This document shows, piece after piece, positions 6,185 to 6,806 of a DNA stretch of 6,806 nucleotides. Under the pieces are notes generated by a model. That model was given only the letters and a program-made list of their open reading frames with translations, was not told the origin of the DNA and searched no databases. Position numbers and translations under genes: made by a program. This stretch comes from an uncultured Eubacteriales bacterium. Its GTDB lineage: Bacteria > Bacillota_A > Clostridia > Oscillospirales > Oscillospiraceae. How positions within the stretch are numbered: the stretch's first letter is position 1; every line of letters begins with the position of its first letter. The stretch is from assembly GCA_900556015.1 (NCBI GenBank), contig USNH01000047.1, positions 1 to 6,806 of the forward strand, read 5' to 3'.

Positions 6185-6806
6185 TCAGCCTTTCAGGAGC
6201 TTGCCGAAGAGGGCGAGGATGCCGGTGACGGTCTCTTTGTCGGGAACGGGGATGCGGAGCTCAGACTTTCCGGAAACGGGGTCGGTCTTGACCAGGGTCT
6301 CGGTCAGATTCCGGACTCCTTCCTCCGAGCGCAAGGTCTCAGCCAGACCGGAAAGGAACGCGACACCTTGGCTGACAAGGACTTCGGGAGACGCAGGACG
6401 GACTTTACCAACCCTTTGTCCCTCTTCCGCCGGCTCGTTTTCGCTCGCTCCGCACCCTGCTCCTGCTTCCTCAGCATTCCCAACTTCATTCACGACGGCA
6501 GCCTCTTCCTTTTCAGGGATGGCTTCGGAACCCACGCCAGACACCATATCGGAATCCTCAACAGGATCCATTATTCCAAAGCCCACCTCCGGAACAGGTT
6601 TCTCAGTCTGCTCCTTCTCCATCGTTTCGGCTGATCCGTCATATGGTTCGGTCTCGGAAGGCGCGTCAACATATTCAGAAACCCCTTCCAGCACCTTGCC
6701 GAGGCGGCTGTCATCCAGTACGACGGTGTCATCCCCGCCATCGAATATTCCTTCGAAGAGCGAGGATTTGAAATTGAGGGTCGAGAGCATCCGCTCCTCG
6801 AACGAG
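6185..6806 (-). CDS. C-terminal part of a probable mobile-element helicase (partial)
   Basis: The visible 206 residues run in from the right edge and end at TGA 6185-6187. The first part, E-R-M-L-S-T-L-N-F-K-S-S-L-F-E-G-I-F-D-G (from plus 6799), resembles the short conserved tail after the helicase core in large SNF2/DEAD-type proteins on Bacteroidales conjugative elements, where a K-x-x-L-F-x-G-V/I-F-D motif is common. This assignment is from memory and not certain. A Glu/Pro/Ala-rich, low-complexity acidic linker follows, then a compact end (P-A-S-P-E-V-L-V-S-Q-G-V-A-F-L onward) with two likely amphipathic helices, ending F-G-K-L-L-K-G. An ATG at 6790 is preceded by GAGGAG, but the frame is open to the edge and the likeness continues across it, so a true start there is doubtful. 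Base use is unlike genes left of 5917 and fits a Bacteroidales origin. Confidence 0.5.
   Translation of the reverse strand, partial: SFEERMLSTLNFKSSLFEGIFDGGDDTVVLDDSRLGKVLEGVSEYVDAPSETEPYDGSAETMEKEQTEKPVPEVGFGIMDPVEDSDMVSGVGSEAIPEKEEAAVVNEVGNAEEAGAGCGASENEPAEEGQRVGKVRPASPEVLVSQGVAFLSGLAETLRSEEGVRNLTETLVKTDPVSGKSELRIPVPDKETVTGILALFGKLLKG

Noticed and set aside
6182..6634. 150-codon plus-strand frame over the helicase-like gene
   Set aside because: Antisense to the better-supported minus-strand frame, which continues beyond the window edge.

Overview
The left 5.9 kb reads as chromosome of a GC-rich, spore-forming gut-type member of the Clostridia, probably close to the Oscillospiraceae (Flavonifractor/Lawsonibacter/Intestinimonas-like). 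The evidence is strong G/C preference at third codon positions, good AGGAGG-type ribosome binding sites, an alpha/beta-type small acid-soluble spore protein with a sigma-G-like promoter, and housekeeping genes of Firmicutes type. The genus is inference; only the spore-former assignment is firmly supported.

Layout: a palindromic repeat (6-37) lies upstream of galE (131-1135, +), the UDP-glucose 4-epimerase of the Leloir pathway. Next come a weak terminator, a sigma-G-like promoter and the spore-protein gene (1319-1516, +) with a strong hairpin terminator. The stretch 1575-1860 has no intact gene. It holds a minus-strand promoter-like sequence followed at once by what looks like the frameshifted 3' end of a lost gene. 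Tandem hairpins (1869-1929) then end a minus-strand fold-type III PLP-dependent decarboxylase (1946-3151). That gene is divergent from tRNA-Leu(UAG) (3261-3345, +), and the two have back-to-back promoters. A pyridoxamine/pyridoxal kinase (3422-4267, +) follows the tRNA, so a PLP-salvage enzyme sits beside a PLP-dependent enzyme. The kinase converges on ftsH (minus strand) across a long palindromic terminator whose outer arms contain the stop codons of both genes.

The ftsH gene (4315-5895, homology to about 5919) is cut at its 5' end exactly before the AAA+ domain: the membrane anchor and extracytoplasmic domain are missing. From about 5917-5922 to the right edge the sequence changes character: lower GC, relaxed codon use, no Shine-Dalgarno signals, and a Bacteroidota-type promoter (TTG-N19-TATATTCG on the minus strand). 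That promoter leads into the first 24 codons of what looks like an EamA/DMT transporter, which is cut at the same point. The right edge (6185-6806, minus) holds the C-terminal part of a protein resembling the tail of large helicases on Bacteroidales conjugative elements. Two unrelated genes truncated at one base position suggest a chimeric contig or a recombination joint between a Clostridia-like and a Bacteroidales-like sequence. This joint is the main thing to check. I see no convincing undescribed multi-gene system here.
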